Below are positions 9,954 through 19,384 of a DNA stretch of 64,000 nt, piece by piece. The DNA comes from Rhizomys pruinosus (lineage: Eukaryota > Chordata > Mammalia > Rodentia > Spalacidae). A program made the translations under genes and the position numbers. Position 1 is the first letter of the stretch; each line of letters starts with the position of its first letter. The stretch lies in contig VZQC01012261.1 in NCBI GenBank assembly GCA_009823505.1, forward strand, positions 2,194,279 to 2,258,278, read 5' to 3'. The notes under the pieces were generated by a model. It was not told the DNA's origin. It saw nothing but the letters and a program-made list of their open reading frames with translations, and did no database searches.

Positions 9954-11136
9954 GTTGTGTTATATTGTCCTTTTCATTTAGTGCCAGGAATATTTTTATT
10001 TCTTTATTTCTCCTTTGACCCATTCATTATTCAGGATTGTGTTGTTTAGTCTTCATGAGTTATTGTAGATAGTAGGGCTTCTTCTGGTGTTGATATTAAG
10101 CTTTGTTGCATTGTGGTCTGATAGAATGCATGGAATTATTTCAATTTTTTTGTATTTGTTGAGATTTGTTCCGTGTCTTAGTATGTGGTCCATTTTGAAG
10201 AATGTTCCATGGGGTGCTGAATATAAAGTATATTCTTTGGTGCTTGGGTGGAATATTCAGTAGATGTTTGGTGTATCATATTGTTCAGTTGAGCTGTCTG
10301 TTTATTCTTTGTCCAGTTGACCTGACTAATGGACACAGTGGGGCACTGAAGTCCCCTACTACTAGGTTTGTTGGGATTAATCTGTGCCTTAAAGCCTGTA
10401 GAATATTGTTTATGAGGTTCAGTACTCCACAGTTTGGTGCGCATATATTCATGATTGTGAAATCTTCAAAGTTAATTGTTCCTTTGATAAGAATGTAGTG
10501 ACCCTCTTCATCTCTTCTGATTAGTATACCTAAGGGATGCCAAAAATTCCACCAGGAAATTCCTAGATTTCAATAAAGTGGCAGGTTACAAAATTAACCT
10601 AGAAATATCAGCAGCCTTTCTTTATGCCAACAGCAAGCAATTGGAGAAGGAATACAAGGAGACCTTCCCATGCACAATAGCCTCAAAAAATAAATAAAAT
10701 ATCTCGGAACAAACCTGACCAAAGACACTAAAGGTCTCTACAATGAAAATTTTAAATCTTTGAAACAGACTGAAGAAGACACCAGAAGATAGAAGGAACT
10801 CCCATGCTCATGGATTGGAACAATTAATATAGTAAAAGACCATCCTACCCAAAGTAATATATAGATTCAATGTAATCCCACTTAAAATTCCCATGACTTT
10901 TTTCACAGATTTAGGGAAAAAACATCCTAAAATTCATATGGAAAAACAGAAGACCCCAAATAGCCAAAGCAACCCTGAGCAAAAAAGTAATGTTGGGGGG
11001 ATTACTATACCAGACTTCAAACTATATTACAGAGCTATAGTCATAAAACAGCCTGGTACTGGCACAAAAACACACCCGTAAATCAACAGAACAAAACTGA
11101 AAATCCAAACTTGTAGCACATGCAATTTCAGCCACT

Positions 11137-11450
11137 GTAGTCAATCCCACAGGCCTGCTGGGGAATTTCAGGGTCCGACAGAAGAAGGAATGGGGGTGAG
11201 AGGCACAGAGTCAAAACACAGACCCTGGGAGTTAAGTGAACGCAGACAGAGGGCAAGCTGTCTCGGAATCGTTTATTGGGGGCAGGGTTAGGGGTTATGT
11301 ACTATTCACATTCCCGCTCTCCTCTTGTCGTCTTCTGATTGGCCCAGGTCTGCAACACTGCTTGTATGATCTCACTTGCCTAGGGCAGGTTAGGTTGATG
11401 ATGGACAAGCTCTGTGCATGCCTAATTCTCAGCATACTGGCTATACTACA
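11137..11450 (-). mobile_element. Solo LTR, class II (ERVK/IAP-like)
   Basis: A 314-bp unit with TGTAG/CTACA inverted ends, bounded by exact 6-bp duplications 'agccac' (11131-11136, 11451-11456). The 6-bp length is typical of class II elements. On the minus strand there is an AATAAA signal ('cccaataaacgattcc') and no coding sequence. It interrupts L1 ORF2, whose frame matches up across the insertion. The exact family is not known to me. Confidence 0.85.
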
Positions 11451-11596
11451 AGCCACCTCATATTTGACAAAGGGGCCAGGAAGATTCAATGGAGGAAAGA
11501 CAGCATCTTCAGCAAATGGTGCTGGCAAAACTGGACCACCACTTGCAGAAAAATAAAACTAAACCCTTACCTTTCACCCTGTATAAAAATCAACTA

Positions 11597-11686
11597 TCCT
11601 AGCACTTGGGAGGCAGAGGTAGACGGATCTTTGTGAGTTCAAGGCCAGCCTGGTCTACAGAGTGAGTTCCAGGACAGCTGGGGCTA
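11597..11686 (+). mobile_element. B1 SINE running into the assembly gap
   Basis: Starts inside B1 at 'cctagcacttgggaggc' and breaks off at 'gctggggcta' where the Ns begin. The B1 A-tail appears to resume at 12634. Confidence 0.88.
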
Positions 11687-12633
11687 NNNNNNNNNNNNNN
11701 NNNNNNNNNNNNNNNNNNNNNNNNNNNNNNNNNNNNNNNNNNNNNNNNNNNNNNNNNNNNNNNNNNNNNNNNNNNNNNNNNNNNNNNNNNNNNNNNNNNN
11801 NNNNNNNNNNNNNNNNNNNNNNNNNNNNNNNNNNNNNNNNNNNNNNNNNNNNNNNNNNNNNNNNNNNNNNNNNNNNNNNNNNNNNNNNNNNNNNNNNNNN
11901 NNNNNNNNNNNNNNNNNNNNNNNNNNNNNNNNNNNNNNNNNNNNNNNNNNNNNNNNNNNNNNNNNNNNNNNNNNNNNNNNNNNNNNNNNNNNNNNNNNNN
12001 NNNNNNNNNNNNNNNNNNNNNNNNNNNNNNNNNNNNNNNNNNNNNNNNNNNNNNNNNNNNNNNNNNNNNNNNNNNNNNNNNNNNNNNNNNNNNNNNNNNN
12101 NNNNNNNNNNNNNNNNNNNNNNNNNNNNNNNNNNNNNNNNNNNNNNNNNNNNNNNNNNNNNNNNNNNNNNNNNNNNNNNNNNNNNNNNNNNNNNNNNNNN
12201 NNNNNNNNNNNNNNNNNNNNNNNNNNNNNNNNNNNNNNNNNNNNNNNNNNNNNNNNNNNNNNNNNNNNNNNNNNNNNNNNNNNNNNNNNNNNNNNNNNNN
12301 NNNNNNNNNNNNNNNNNNNNNNNNNNNNNNNNNNNNNNNNNNNNNNNNNNNNNNNNNNNNNNNNNNNNNNNNNNNNNNNNNNNNNNNNNNNNNNNNNNNN
12401 NNNNNNNNNNNNNNNNNNNNNNNNNNNNNNNNNNNNNNNNNNNNNNNNNNNNNNNNNNNNNNNNNNNNNNNNNNNNNNNNNNNNNNNNNNNNNNNNNNNN
12501 NNNNNNNNNNNNNNNNNNNNNNNNNNNNNNNNNNNNNNNNNNNNNNNNNNNNNNNNNNNNNNNNNNNNNNNNNNNNNNNNNNNNNNNNNNNNNNNNNNNN
12601 NNNNNNNNNNNNNNNNNNNNNNNNNNNNNNNNN
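11687..12633. other. Assembly gap (947 N)
   Basis: An uninterrupted run of N. Long frames drawn through it are meaningless. The two edges together look like one ordinary B1, so the true gap may be far smaller than drawn. Confidence 1.
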
Positions 12634-12656
12634 AAAAAAAAAAAAACAAAGACCCA

Positions 12657-12900
12657 GGGCTGGAGAGAAATGGCCTAGCAGAGTTAAGAGCCCTGACTGC
12701 TCTTGCCAGAGGACCCAGTTTGCGTCCCAGCACCCACATGGGAGGCTAAGAATTATTCCGTCTGTAAACTCCAATTCCAGGAGAACTCCAGTTCCAAAGG
12801 AAAATCCGAGACCCTCTTCTAACCCCCGCAGCATTTGCACGACAACGAGTGCACAAACCTACATGCAGATCGGTTTAGTACATTCATACACATACAAAAA
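12657..12900 (+). mobile_element. B2-type SINE (D), insertion-rich
   Basis: All parts of the D consensus are present, but many extra single bases are scattered through it ('gagagaaatggcctagcag', 'gctcttgccagagg'). This looks like raw long-read error and not age. Confidence 0.9.
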
Positions 12901-12927
12901 CTAATAGAAAAAAAAAAAAAAAAAAAA

Positions 12928-13075
12928 AGCCAGTCGTGGTGGCACACGCCTTTAGTCCTAGCACTTGGGAGGCAGAGGCAGGCAGATCTTTGTGAGTTCA
13001 AGGCCAGCCTGGTCTACAAAGTGAGTTCCAGGACAGCTGGGACTTCAGGGAGACCCTGTCTCGAAAAGACCAAAA
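12928..13075 (+). mobile_element. B1 SINE
   Basis: Full-length, close to the young B1 consensus, followed by an AATAA-rich tail reaching about 13130. Confidence 0.95.
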
Positions 13076-14097
13076 AAAAATAATAATAAAATAAAAATAA
13101 AAAAATAAAATAAAACAAAAACAGAAACAAAGGACCAAGAAAACAATGACCCAAAAGAGGGAGTAAAGAGCTGAACAGAGACTTCACAAATGAAGAAGTA
13201 AAGATGACTGAGAAACATCTTTAAAAGTGTTCTGCATAGCTAACAATTAAGGAAATGCAAATTAAAACCACTTTAAGGTTTCATCTTACTTTGGTAAGCC
13301 TGGCTATGATCAAGAAAACAAAGGATACCAAATGCTGGAGAGGTTGTGGGGAAAGGAGAACACTCATCCACTGCTAGTGGGAATGCAAACTCGCACAACC
13401 ACTATGGAAAGCAGTGTGGATAATGCTTAAAAAGGGTCAAAATGAACCTACCACCTGACCCAGTAAAAGATTCATTCTATTGCAGAGATGCATGCACAAC
13501 CATGTTTATTGCAGCTCTTTTCACAATAGAAAAGAGTTAGAAGATGGAAGGATGCCCCTCAACTGATGACTGGGTAACAAAAATGTGGTACATCTATACA
13601 ATGGAGTTCTATGCAGTGGTAAAGAAAGATGACATCATGAGATTTGCAGGTAAATGGATGTGAAGTAACACATGCCCAAAAAAACAAACGGGGAATGGTT
13701 TCCCTCATTTGTGGATCCTAGCACCAAATCCTTATATACACTGTCATTTTGGTCTATGTGTGGAATATTTTAGAGTAAAATAAAATTAAAGGGAACAGCA
13801 ACAACAAAAACTTGTTCAAAGATCTGACCACAACAATAAACCTCTGCATCAAAAAAAGTTAAAAAAAGACCAAGAAAAATATGCTAGACAGGACTTAACA
13901 TGTATGGCACAATGTATGAGCTCTTGGGGGGTGGGGAGGAGACAGGTCTAAATTTGATTGGGAAAGGTTGTATGAAATGCACAAAAGCTCAATAAAAAAT
14001 TAAAAAGAGAAGAAATAAAATAAAAAAATTTTAAAGAAAGATTCACAGAATCTTCTCAAGCATGCAATGCAAGTTAAGATTTACAAAGACAGATGAC

Positions 14098-14235
14098 AAT
14101 GCTGGGCTTGGTGGCACACGCCTTTAATCCCCGCAGAGGCAGCCAGATCTCTGTGAGTTCCAGGTCAGCCTAGGCTACATAGCAAGTTCCAGGCCAGCTA
14201 GAACTGGGAGATCCTGTCTCAAAAAGACCCCCTCC
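14098..14235 (+). mobile_element. B1 SINE
   Basis: From 'gctgggcttggtggcac', with a small internal deletion in the 'cagcactcaggaggc' block, to 'cctgtctcaaaaagac'. Confidence 0.9.
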
Positions 14236-14281
14236 CCTCCCAAAAAAAGATGACAATCTGTTTACAGTGCTTATATTCTTA

Positions 14282-14457
14282 TTCTATGCATTTGAGCATA
14301 CTACCTCCATGTATGTAAGTACACCTGAGTCATGCAATGCCTAAGGAGGCAGAAGAGGGTATCAAATCCCCTGGAACTGAACTGCCATGTGGGTGCTGGG
14401 AACCAAACCCAGGTCCTTATAAGAGCAGCTCTTAACTGCTAAGCCATCTCTCCAGCC
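14282..14457 (-). mobile_element. B2-type SINE (O)
   Basis: Diverged reverse copy ending 'gccatctctccagcc', with a deletion in the central block. Confidence 0.82.
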
Positions 14458-14695
14458 ACATAATGCATGTCTTAACAAACTGAAGACTTCCCAATCTTAA
14501 CTTACAATTTCCTAAAATACAATTACATTAATAATGCAAAAAGACATATCCTACATTGTGAAACCAAACATAATTCTAATTCAAGTGCTAACATAATACA
14601 CATAATACACAGGAGTCAGAGAAAGTGGTTTAGTTAGGGAATCTTAAAGCTTCAAATATTCATGCTGAAGAGTTTAAAACAAGTAGAAAAAGACA
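14458..14695. other. No feature recognised
   Basis: AT-rich unique-looking sequence. Confidence 0.5.
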
Positions 14696-14850
14696 GGGTT
14701 GGGCATGGTGGCGCACCTCTTTAAGTCTAGCACTCAGGAGGCAGAGGCAGGCAGATCAATGTGAGTTCAAGGCCAGCCTGGTCTACATAGCAAATTCTAG
14801 GCTAGCTGGGACTACAGGGAAACTCTGTCTCAAAAAAAAAAAAAAAAAAA
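14696..14850 (+). mobile_element. B1 SINE
   Basis: From 'gttgggcatggtggcgc' to 'aactctgtctcaaaaa' with an A18 tail. Confidence 0.93.
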
Positions 14851-15150
14851 GAGAAGAGTTGAAATAAATTGGAGGATGCATGTAAACAACTCCCCCCAAA
14901 TTGCCAAATCTCCAAAGTGGACAATTTATAACAGGGAGAAAAATCAAAAGACAAACAGGAAAGGCTTTTAATAAATGACTCAAACTTCTCTCATAACTAT
15001 CATCTCTACATTTATAGGATTAACACAACCAAGGTGAACAAATATGAATATATGCCAATATAATTTTATTTACCAAAAAAGCAAGACACCTTAAAGACCC
15101 TTGCCTTATGCCCACATTTGCTATCTGATGACACAATTTTTTTATTTAAT
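14851..15150. other. No feature recognised
   Basis: About 300 bases of AT-rich sequence without repeat or coding signal. Confidence 0.5.
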
Positions 15151-15159
15151 TTTTTTTTA

Positions 15160-15399
15160 TTAATTTTATTTATTTCTATATGTGTATGAATGTACTGTCT
15201 GCATGCAAGTTTGTGCACCCGTGTCGTGCAATGCCACGGAGGTCAGAAGAGGGTGTCGGATTGCCCTGGAACTGGAGTTCTCCTGGAATTGGAGTTTCAG
15301 ATGGTTCTCAGCTGCCATGTGTGTTGCTGGGGATGGAACCTGGTTCCTCCGTACGGACAGGTAGGCGGCTCTTAACAGCTGATCCATCTTCTCCAGCCC
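15160..15399 (-). mobile_element. B2-type SINE (D)
   Basis: Reverse copy with the duplicated block. Its last 60 bases (the head) have several changes and extra bases. Confidence 0.92.
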
Positions 15400-15612
15400 C
15401 TTAATTTTCTTTATTTCGTATGTCTGTTGGCACCCATGTAGTGCAAATGCCGCGGAAGTCAGAATAGGGGTGTCGGATTCCCCTGGAAAACTGGAGTTAA
15501 AGACAGATGTTAGCCTCAGCCTACCACTGGGTGCTGGGGATCAAAACCCAGGTCCTTCCTGCAAGAGCAGTCGGCAGCTCTATAACCACTATGGCCACTC
15601 TCTCCGCCCCCT
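15400..15612 (-). mobile_element. B2-type SINE (S), insertion-rich
   Basis: Follows the previous reverse B2 head to tail. It carries extra bases relative to the consensus ('gtgcaaatgccgcgg', 'cctggaaaactggag'). Confidence 0.85.
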
Positions 15613-15650
15613 GAGTGAACACAATTTTTTAGAAAAAAAATGTAATAAAC

Positions 15651-15815
15651 AGCCGGGGCATGGTGGTGCCACCCTTTAATCCTAGCAGTTGGGATGCAGA
15701 GGTAGGTGGATCTTTTGTGAGGTTCAAGGCCAAAGCCTGGTCTACAAATCGAGTTCCAGGACCGGCCTGGGGCTCCAGGCGGCAGACCCCTGTCTCGAAG
15801 ACAAAAAAAAAAAAA
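15651..15815 (+). mobile_element. B1 SINE, insertion-rich
   Basis: The B1 order is clear, but with added bases such as 'ccaaagcctggtctac' and 'gcggcagacccctgtctc'. Confidence 0.88.
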
Positions 15816-15855
15816 TATATAATTATATATTATCTATATATATAATATATTCATA
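15816..15855 (+). repeat. TA-rich simple repeat
   Basis: AT/TA alternation following a B1 A-tail. Confidence 0.8.
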
Positions 15856-15924
15856 TTAAACTAAAATTAAAAAAAAAAGAAAAGAAAAATGTAAGTAACA
15901 AGAACTATTCAGAAAGGAAAAAAG

Positions 15925-16075
15925 TGCTGGGTTGGTGCACATGCCTTTAATCCAGCACTTGAGAGCGGAAGACTGGTGTATCTCTGTGAATTCAGGCCAG
16001 GCCTGGTCTACATACAGAATTCCTGGACAGCTGCCGCTTGCAGGGGAGACCCCTGTCTCAAAATGGACCAAAAAA
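15925..16075 (+). mobile_element. B1 SINE, insertion/deletion-rich
   Basis: Reads as B1 from 'gctgggttggtgcacatg' to 'ctgtctcaaaatggacc', with irregular single-base gains and losses. Confidence 0.85.
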
Positions 16076-16369
16076 TAAAAAATAAAAGCTTGACAAAACT
16101 TTAAAATCTCACAACAAAGAAACATAAGGCTTAAATGGGTTTTCCAAAAGTTCAAATAGCAAAACTGTTTCATTTCATATGAACAGAAAAGAAAAGAAAC
16201 AAAGGAACAAATAGCCTAACCACAGCACTCTCCAGTAGAATGTTCCACAATAATGGAAATGTTCTATGATTTGTGATTTCCAAGTCCCTACCCATGATTA
16301 GCAGTCAAGTGTGGCTGTTATGAATGAGGAACTGAATTTTTAACTTTATTTTAAATAATTCCAACTTAA
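16076..16369. other. No feature recognised
   Basis: About 290 bases of AT-rich sequence; nothing assigned. Confidence 0.5.
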
Positions 16370-16500
16370 GCCAAGACTAATGGCACAGCTCTGTAATCCC
16401 AGAATACAGAGATCATAAATTCAAAGGTTGTTTGGGCTTTTAAGTGAGTTCAAGGCCAGCCTAGCAACTGGGTATACCCTGTCTCAACATAAAAACTCAA
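16370..16500 (+). mobile_element. Old B1-like SINE
   Basis: Diverged: 'ctctgtaatcccagaatac', 'agttcaaggccagcctagc', 'accctgtctcaacat'. Confidence 0.7.
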
Positions 16501-16502
16501 AA

Positions 16503-16715
16503 AGGTGAGAGGATGGCTCAGCATTTAAGTGCATCAGCTGTTCTTGCAGAAGTCCCAGGTTTGATTCCCAGCACCCTCATGGAGCAAACAACCATCTGTA
16601 ACTCCCTTTCCAGGGGATCCAATGCCATCTTCTGATTCCGCAGCATTGCACCAACAAGGTGTTACTGATATGCAGTAATACACGCACACACATAAAAAGA
16701 ATGAAATAATATCAA
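16503..16715 (+). mobile_element. B2-type SINE (O)
   Basis: From 'gtgagaggatggctcagc' to 'cacacacataaaaag'. The central block is altered. Confidence 0.85.
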
Positions 16716-16740
16716 GAAAAAAAAAAAAAAAAAAAGGAAC

Positions 16741-16820
16741 ACGACTAGACATGTGGCTCATGACAAAGGCACTTGCGTAGTAGGGATGAAGCCCTGGGTT
16801 TCAATTCTCTTGAACCACCT
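16741..16820 (+). mobile_element. ID-like SINE
   Basis: Short tRNA-derived unit: 'catgtggctcatgacaaagg', 'cacttgcgtag', 'gaagccctgggtttcaat'. This is the ID order of A-box-like start and B-box-like end. Confidence 0.65.
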
Positions 16821-16826
16821 AAAATT

Positions 16827-16831
16827 AATAA

Positions 16832-16862
<31 letters not shown>

Positions 16863-17012
16863 CTTTTGAGACAGGGTGTCCCTTTCGTTCCCAGGGGCTG
16901 GCCTGGAGCTCACTATGTAGACCAGGCTGGCCTTTAACTCCCAGAGATTTGCCTGCCTCTGCCTTCCTGGTGCTGGTTTGATTAAAGGTGGGAGCCACCA
17001 TGCCCGATTAAC
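16827..17012 (-). mobile_element. B1 SINE
   Basis: Long poly-T, 'gagacagggtgtcccttt' to 'gggagccaccatgccc'. 'attaataatttt' lies on both sides as target-site duplication. Confidence 0.92.
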
Positions 17013-17228
17013 ATTAATAATTTTAAATGACTACATCTGGCCAGAGTAGAACTATCATACCCAAACTAGGTTTCTGTTATATTGATTGCTAAAAACAAAA
17101 AAACAAATTATTAATACCACTCTGTACATCAACATACTGAAGGATGAAAACTATCCTTTATCTCTCTATCCCTAGTATTTGAAATTCATCAGATAATCAC
17201 AGCCAATACACAAAAATAAGAAAATGAA
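17013..17228. other. No feature recognised
   Basis: AT-rich, no long frame. Confidence 0.5.
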
Positions 17229-17378
17229 ACCCAGCCAGGAGTGGTGGTACATGCCTTTAATCCCAGCACTTGGGAGGCAGAGGCTGGCAGACCTCTGTGA
17301 GTTCAAGGCCAGCCTGATCTACGGAGCAAGTTCAGACGCAGCTGGGGGCTACAGGGAGAACCTGACTCAAAAGCACCA
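17229..17378 (+). mobile_element. B1 SINE, error-like indels
   Basis: Full-length B1 order with extra bases in 'agttcagacgcagctggggg'. Followed by a G-rich insert. Confidence 0.88.
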
Positions 17379-17519
17379 AGATGGATGGTGGATGGAGGAA
17401 GGGGGATGCATTGGGTTGAGGTGGTTGGGGTGGGGTGGTGGGTGGACGCGTTCCTGGGGGAGAGGCTGGACGGACGGAACGGAGGGGCTATCCAGGGAGA
17501 CCCTGTGCCTCAAAACACC

Positions 17520-17520
<1 letters not shown>
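17379..17520 (+). repeat. G-rich GGAT/GGTGG tract ending in a B1 3' end
   Basis: Irregular 'gatggtggatggaggaagg' and 'ggttggggtggggtgg' blocks. The last 35 bases ('ccagggagaccctgtgcctc') repeat a B1 3' end, so this may be a second B1 with an expanded centre. Confidence 0.6.
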
Positions 17521-17550
<30 letters not shown>

Positions 17551-17617
17551 GATAGATAGATGATTGATAGAATAGATTCTACATACATAGATACATACAT
17601 TACATACGCATACATAA
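17521..17617 (+). repeat. (GATA)n / (CATA)n microsatellite
   Basis: About ten TAGA/GATA units, then 'atacatacattacatacg'. Confidence 0.95.
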
Positions 17618-17765
17618 AAAATGGGCGGCGCATGCCTTCTAATTCCCGCTACTTGAGAGGCTGAGCAGGCTGATCTCTGTGAGTTCAAGGCCAAGGCCTG
17701 GTCTACAGAGTGGAGTCCAGGACAGGGGGGGGCTACAGTGAAACCCTGGCGCAACAACATTACAG
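17618..17765 (+). mobile_element. B1 SINE, error-like indels
   Basis: From 'gggcggcgcatgccttc' to 'gaaaccctggcgcaacaac', with duplicated bits such as 'aaggccaaggcctgg'. Confidence 0.85.
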
Positions 17766-17800
17766 ACATTTACATACATACATACATACATAATCTTAAA
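17766..17800 (+). repeat. (CATA)n microsatellite
   Basis: Five or six ACAT/CATA units after the B1. Confidence 0.9.
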
Positions 17801-18900
17801 TTTAAAAAAAAAGAAACCCTTTAAATAACACAGGCTATTGCCATTGGTCTTAGTTGCACAGACAGAACTTGAGGCAAAATCCTACTGATAAAGACACCAC
17901 ACACTTGGTCATCGGGCATAGGGATATCAAGCAAGTACTGATCAGGAAGCTTGCTGTCTGCTGACTACCTTTCTAAGTACCAGAAAGTGATATGCAAGCT
18001 GCCAGGGGAAAGTCATTAACAGTCCCACCCAACTGTAAACCCTGTGAGCTATACTAACAACCAGCCTAGCAAGCTGCCCATTGATACAAATGTGGCACGA
18101 ATGTTATGGGGGTAACCAATATGTTTCTGATTGGTTACGGGAAGAAATATATGCCAAGAACCTATAGCTAGGCTATAGGGGTGAACCCATTACTATTATT
18201 TTGCTAAACGAACACAGTATCAAAATGCCCTCTTAATATGCATTTGCTAAGTATGACAGGGTCTTCATGTGGTTTATAACATCTCCTAACCATTAGGAGG
18301 ATGTAAGCTGGCATCAACGTGGGTTTTCCTCCAAGGAGAGAGCTAATAGCCAATTAAATTTGGAATATACAGACATATGGCTGCCACCGCTGCAAAGTAT
18401 TTCCAGGCGCAGGTGAGTTGTAGCTGGTGTTGACGGAGGCGTCTTGCTTGACTCAAGGGAGACCTATATTTGATTTATTGATTCTAGTGGCCTTTGGGTA
18501 AACACTCTCTGGCATGTCCAGAGACCATCTGATATACTTGCAAGCTGCGGTCTCCATTACATCTTCCCATGTTTATCTCAGGTTCTTCAACAGGCAGGGC
18601 CTTATCACCTCTCTTCCTGCAGAAATCCCAGTTTGGAGGCAAGGAGCGCCGTACACTTTGTGGGGGGCTGAGTCCCCTTGGCCAACATCTCCTTTGTCGA
18701 ATAATCCATTGTTGATGTCGAGCTCCTGTATTAATTCTATTTTGCTTAAGTGCGTAGCTTAAGGAGAGTTTAGCATTATATTTGCGTTCGGAATAGAGAA
18801 TAATCCTTTTCACAGTTTCTCTGTCCAGTTAGTCAATTAAGAAGGCAGTTTTACTAGATTTATAAGAGATAACCTCTATAACAGTTGGTTCCAATCTACA
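17801..18900. other. About 1.1 kb unassigned, probably repeat-derived
   Basis: No SINE, L1 ORF or LTR end was recognised. The texture of 17860-18300 recalls a medium-reiteration rodent repeat, but I cannot name it. It holds a short in-frame stretch from an ATG at 18377 to a CAG/GTGAGT donor-like site at 18412/18413 (MAATAAKYFQAQ), and a 109-codon minus-strand frame at 18484-18813 that I do not recognise. The surrounding sequence is error-prone, so reading frames here are unreliable. Confidence 0.4.
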
Positions 18901-19004
18901 GCTGGCGAACGGAACCTCATCATTATCATATTTCTCCTTATTTCTATGGGGGGGTTAAGAAAGTCTCTTGTATTAAAATAACAGAAGGAACAATGTAATT
19001 CATG

Positions 19005-19350
19005 GGGGCTTGAGAGAAGGGGGTCACTAGCCGTTAGGAGGCGCCGACTGCTCTTGCCGAGGTACACCTGGGTTCGGTCCAGCACCCACATGGCGGCTGA
19101 GGATCATCTTTAACTCCAGTCCAGGGGGAAAGGGGAATTTGGTGATGGAGGGAGATCTGGAGAGGAAAGCGTGTGACTCAGACACCCTTCTTCGCTTCTT
19201 CTGCTTCTGAGGCCTCTCTCTATTCTGGACTTTTTCCTTTCTTCTCCCTTCCTTACTTTTCTTCTGTCTTGACCTGGAATTCCTCCGTGGCTGGACAAAA
19301 CCTTCAGGCAGACAGGGCATTTCACACACATACAAAAATAAATATTAAAA
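19005..19350 (+). mobile_element. B2-type SINE (S) with about 170-bp foreign insert
   Basis: Head and centre at 19005-19123, 3' end at 19295-19350 ('aggcagacagggcatttc'). Between them lies pyrimidine-rich sequence absent from other copies. Both parts have error-like indels. Confidence 0.7.
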
Positions 19351-19384
19351 TTAAAAAAAAAAAAAAAGAAAAATGTAAATTCAT

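Larger units (their letters stand above)
8160..10529 (-). mobile_element. L1, inverted 5' part: ORF2 endonuclease to reverse transcriptase
   Basis: Read on the minus strand this is ORF2 DNA in order. Near 10.5 kb is the endonuclease region (an 'IYAPN'-like stretch is broken, 'GDF' is visible). Near 8.2-8.5 kb are the reverse-transcriptase blocks, including '[14 protein letters not shown]' and 'EKGFDKIQH'. It stops just before the expected YADD catalytic motif. Frames are broken, so it is dead. The plus-strand part that follows starts just past that motif, which makes one twin-primed L1 insertion. Three SINEs interrupt this part. Confidence 0.9.
10530..14037 (+). mobile_element. L1, forward 3' part: ORF2 after YADD to 3' end
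   Basis: Starts at 'gatgccaaaaattccacc' (reading DAKNSTRKFLD, the segment after the YADD box). It continues through a 'YYRAIVIK' stretch (11020-11050) and 'KWCWQNW' (11500-11530), then after the gap and two SINEs the C-terminal part (13131-13720) and a G-rich 3' UTR ending in 'aataaaaaattaaaa'. Many stops. Interrupted by a solo LTR, SINEs and the assembly gap. Confidence 0.9.

Noticed and set aside
11599..12840. Frames of 338-413 codons on both strands
   Set aside because: They run through the N gap; only the SINE edges are real sequence.
18484..18813. 109-codon minus-strand frame
   Set aside because: Sits in an unassigned, error-prone zone. Frames there cannot be trusted and no family is recognised.
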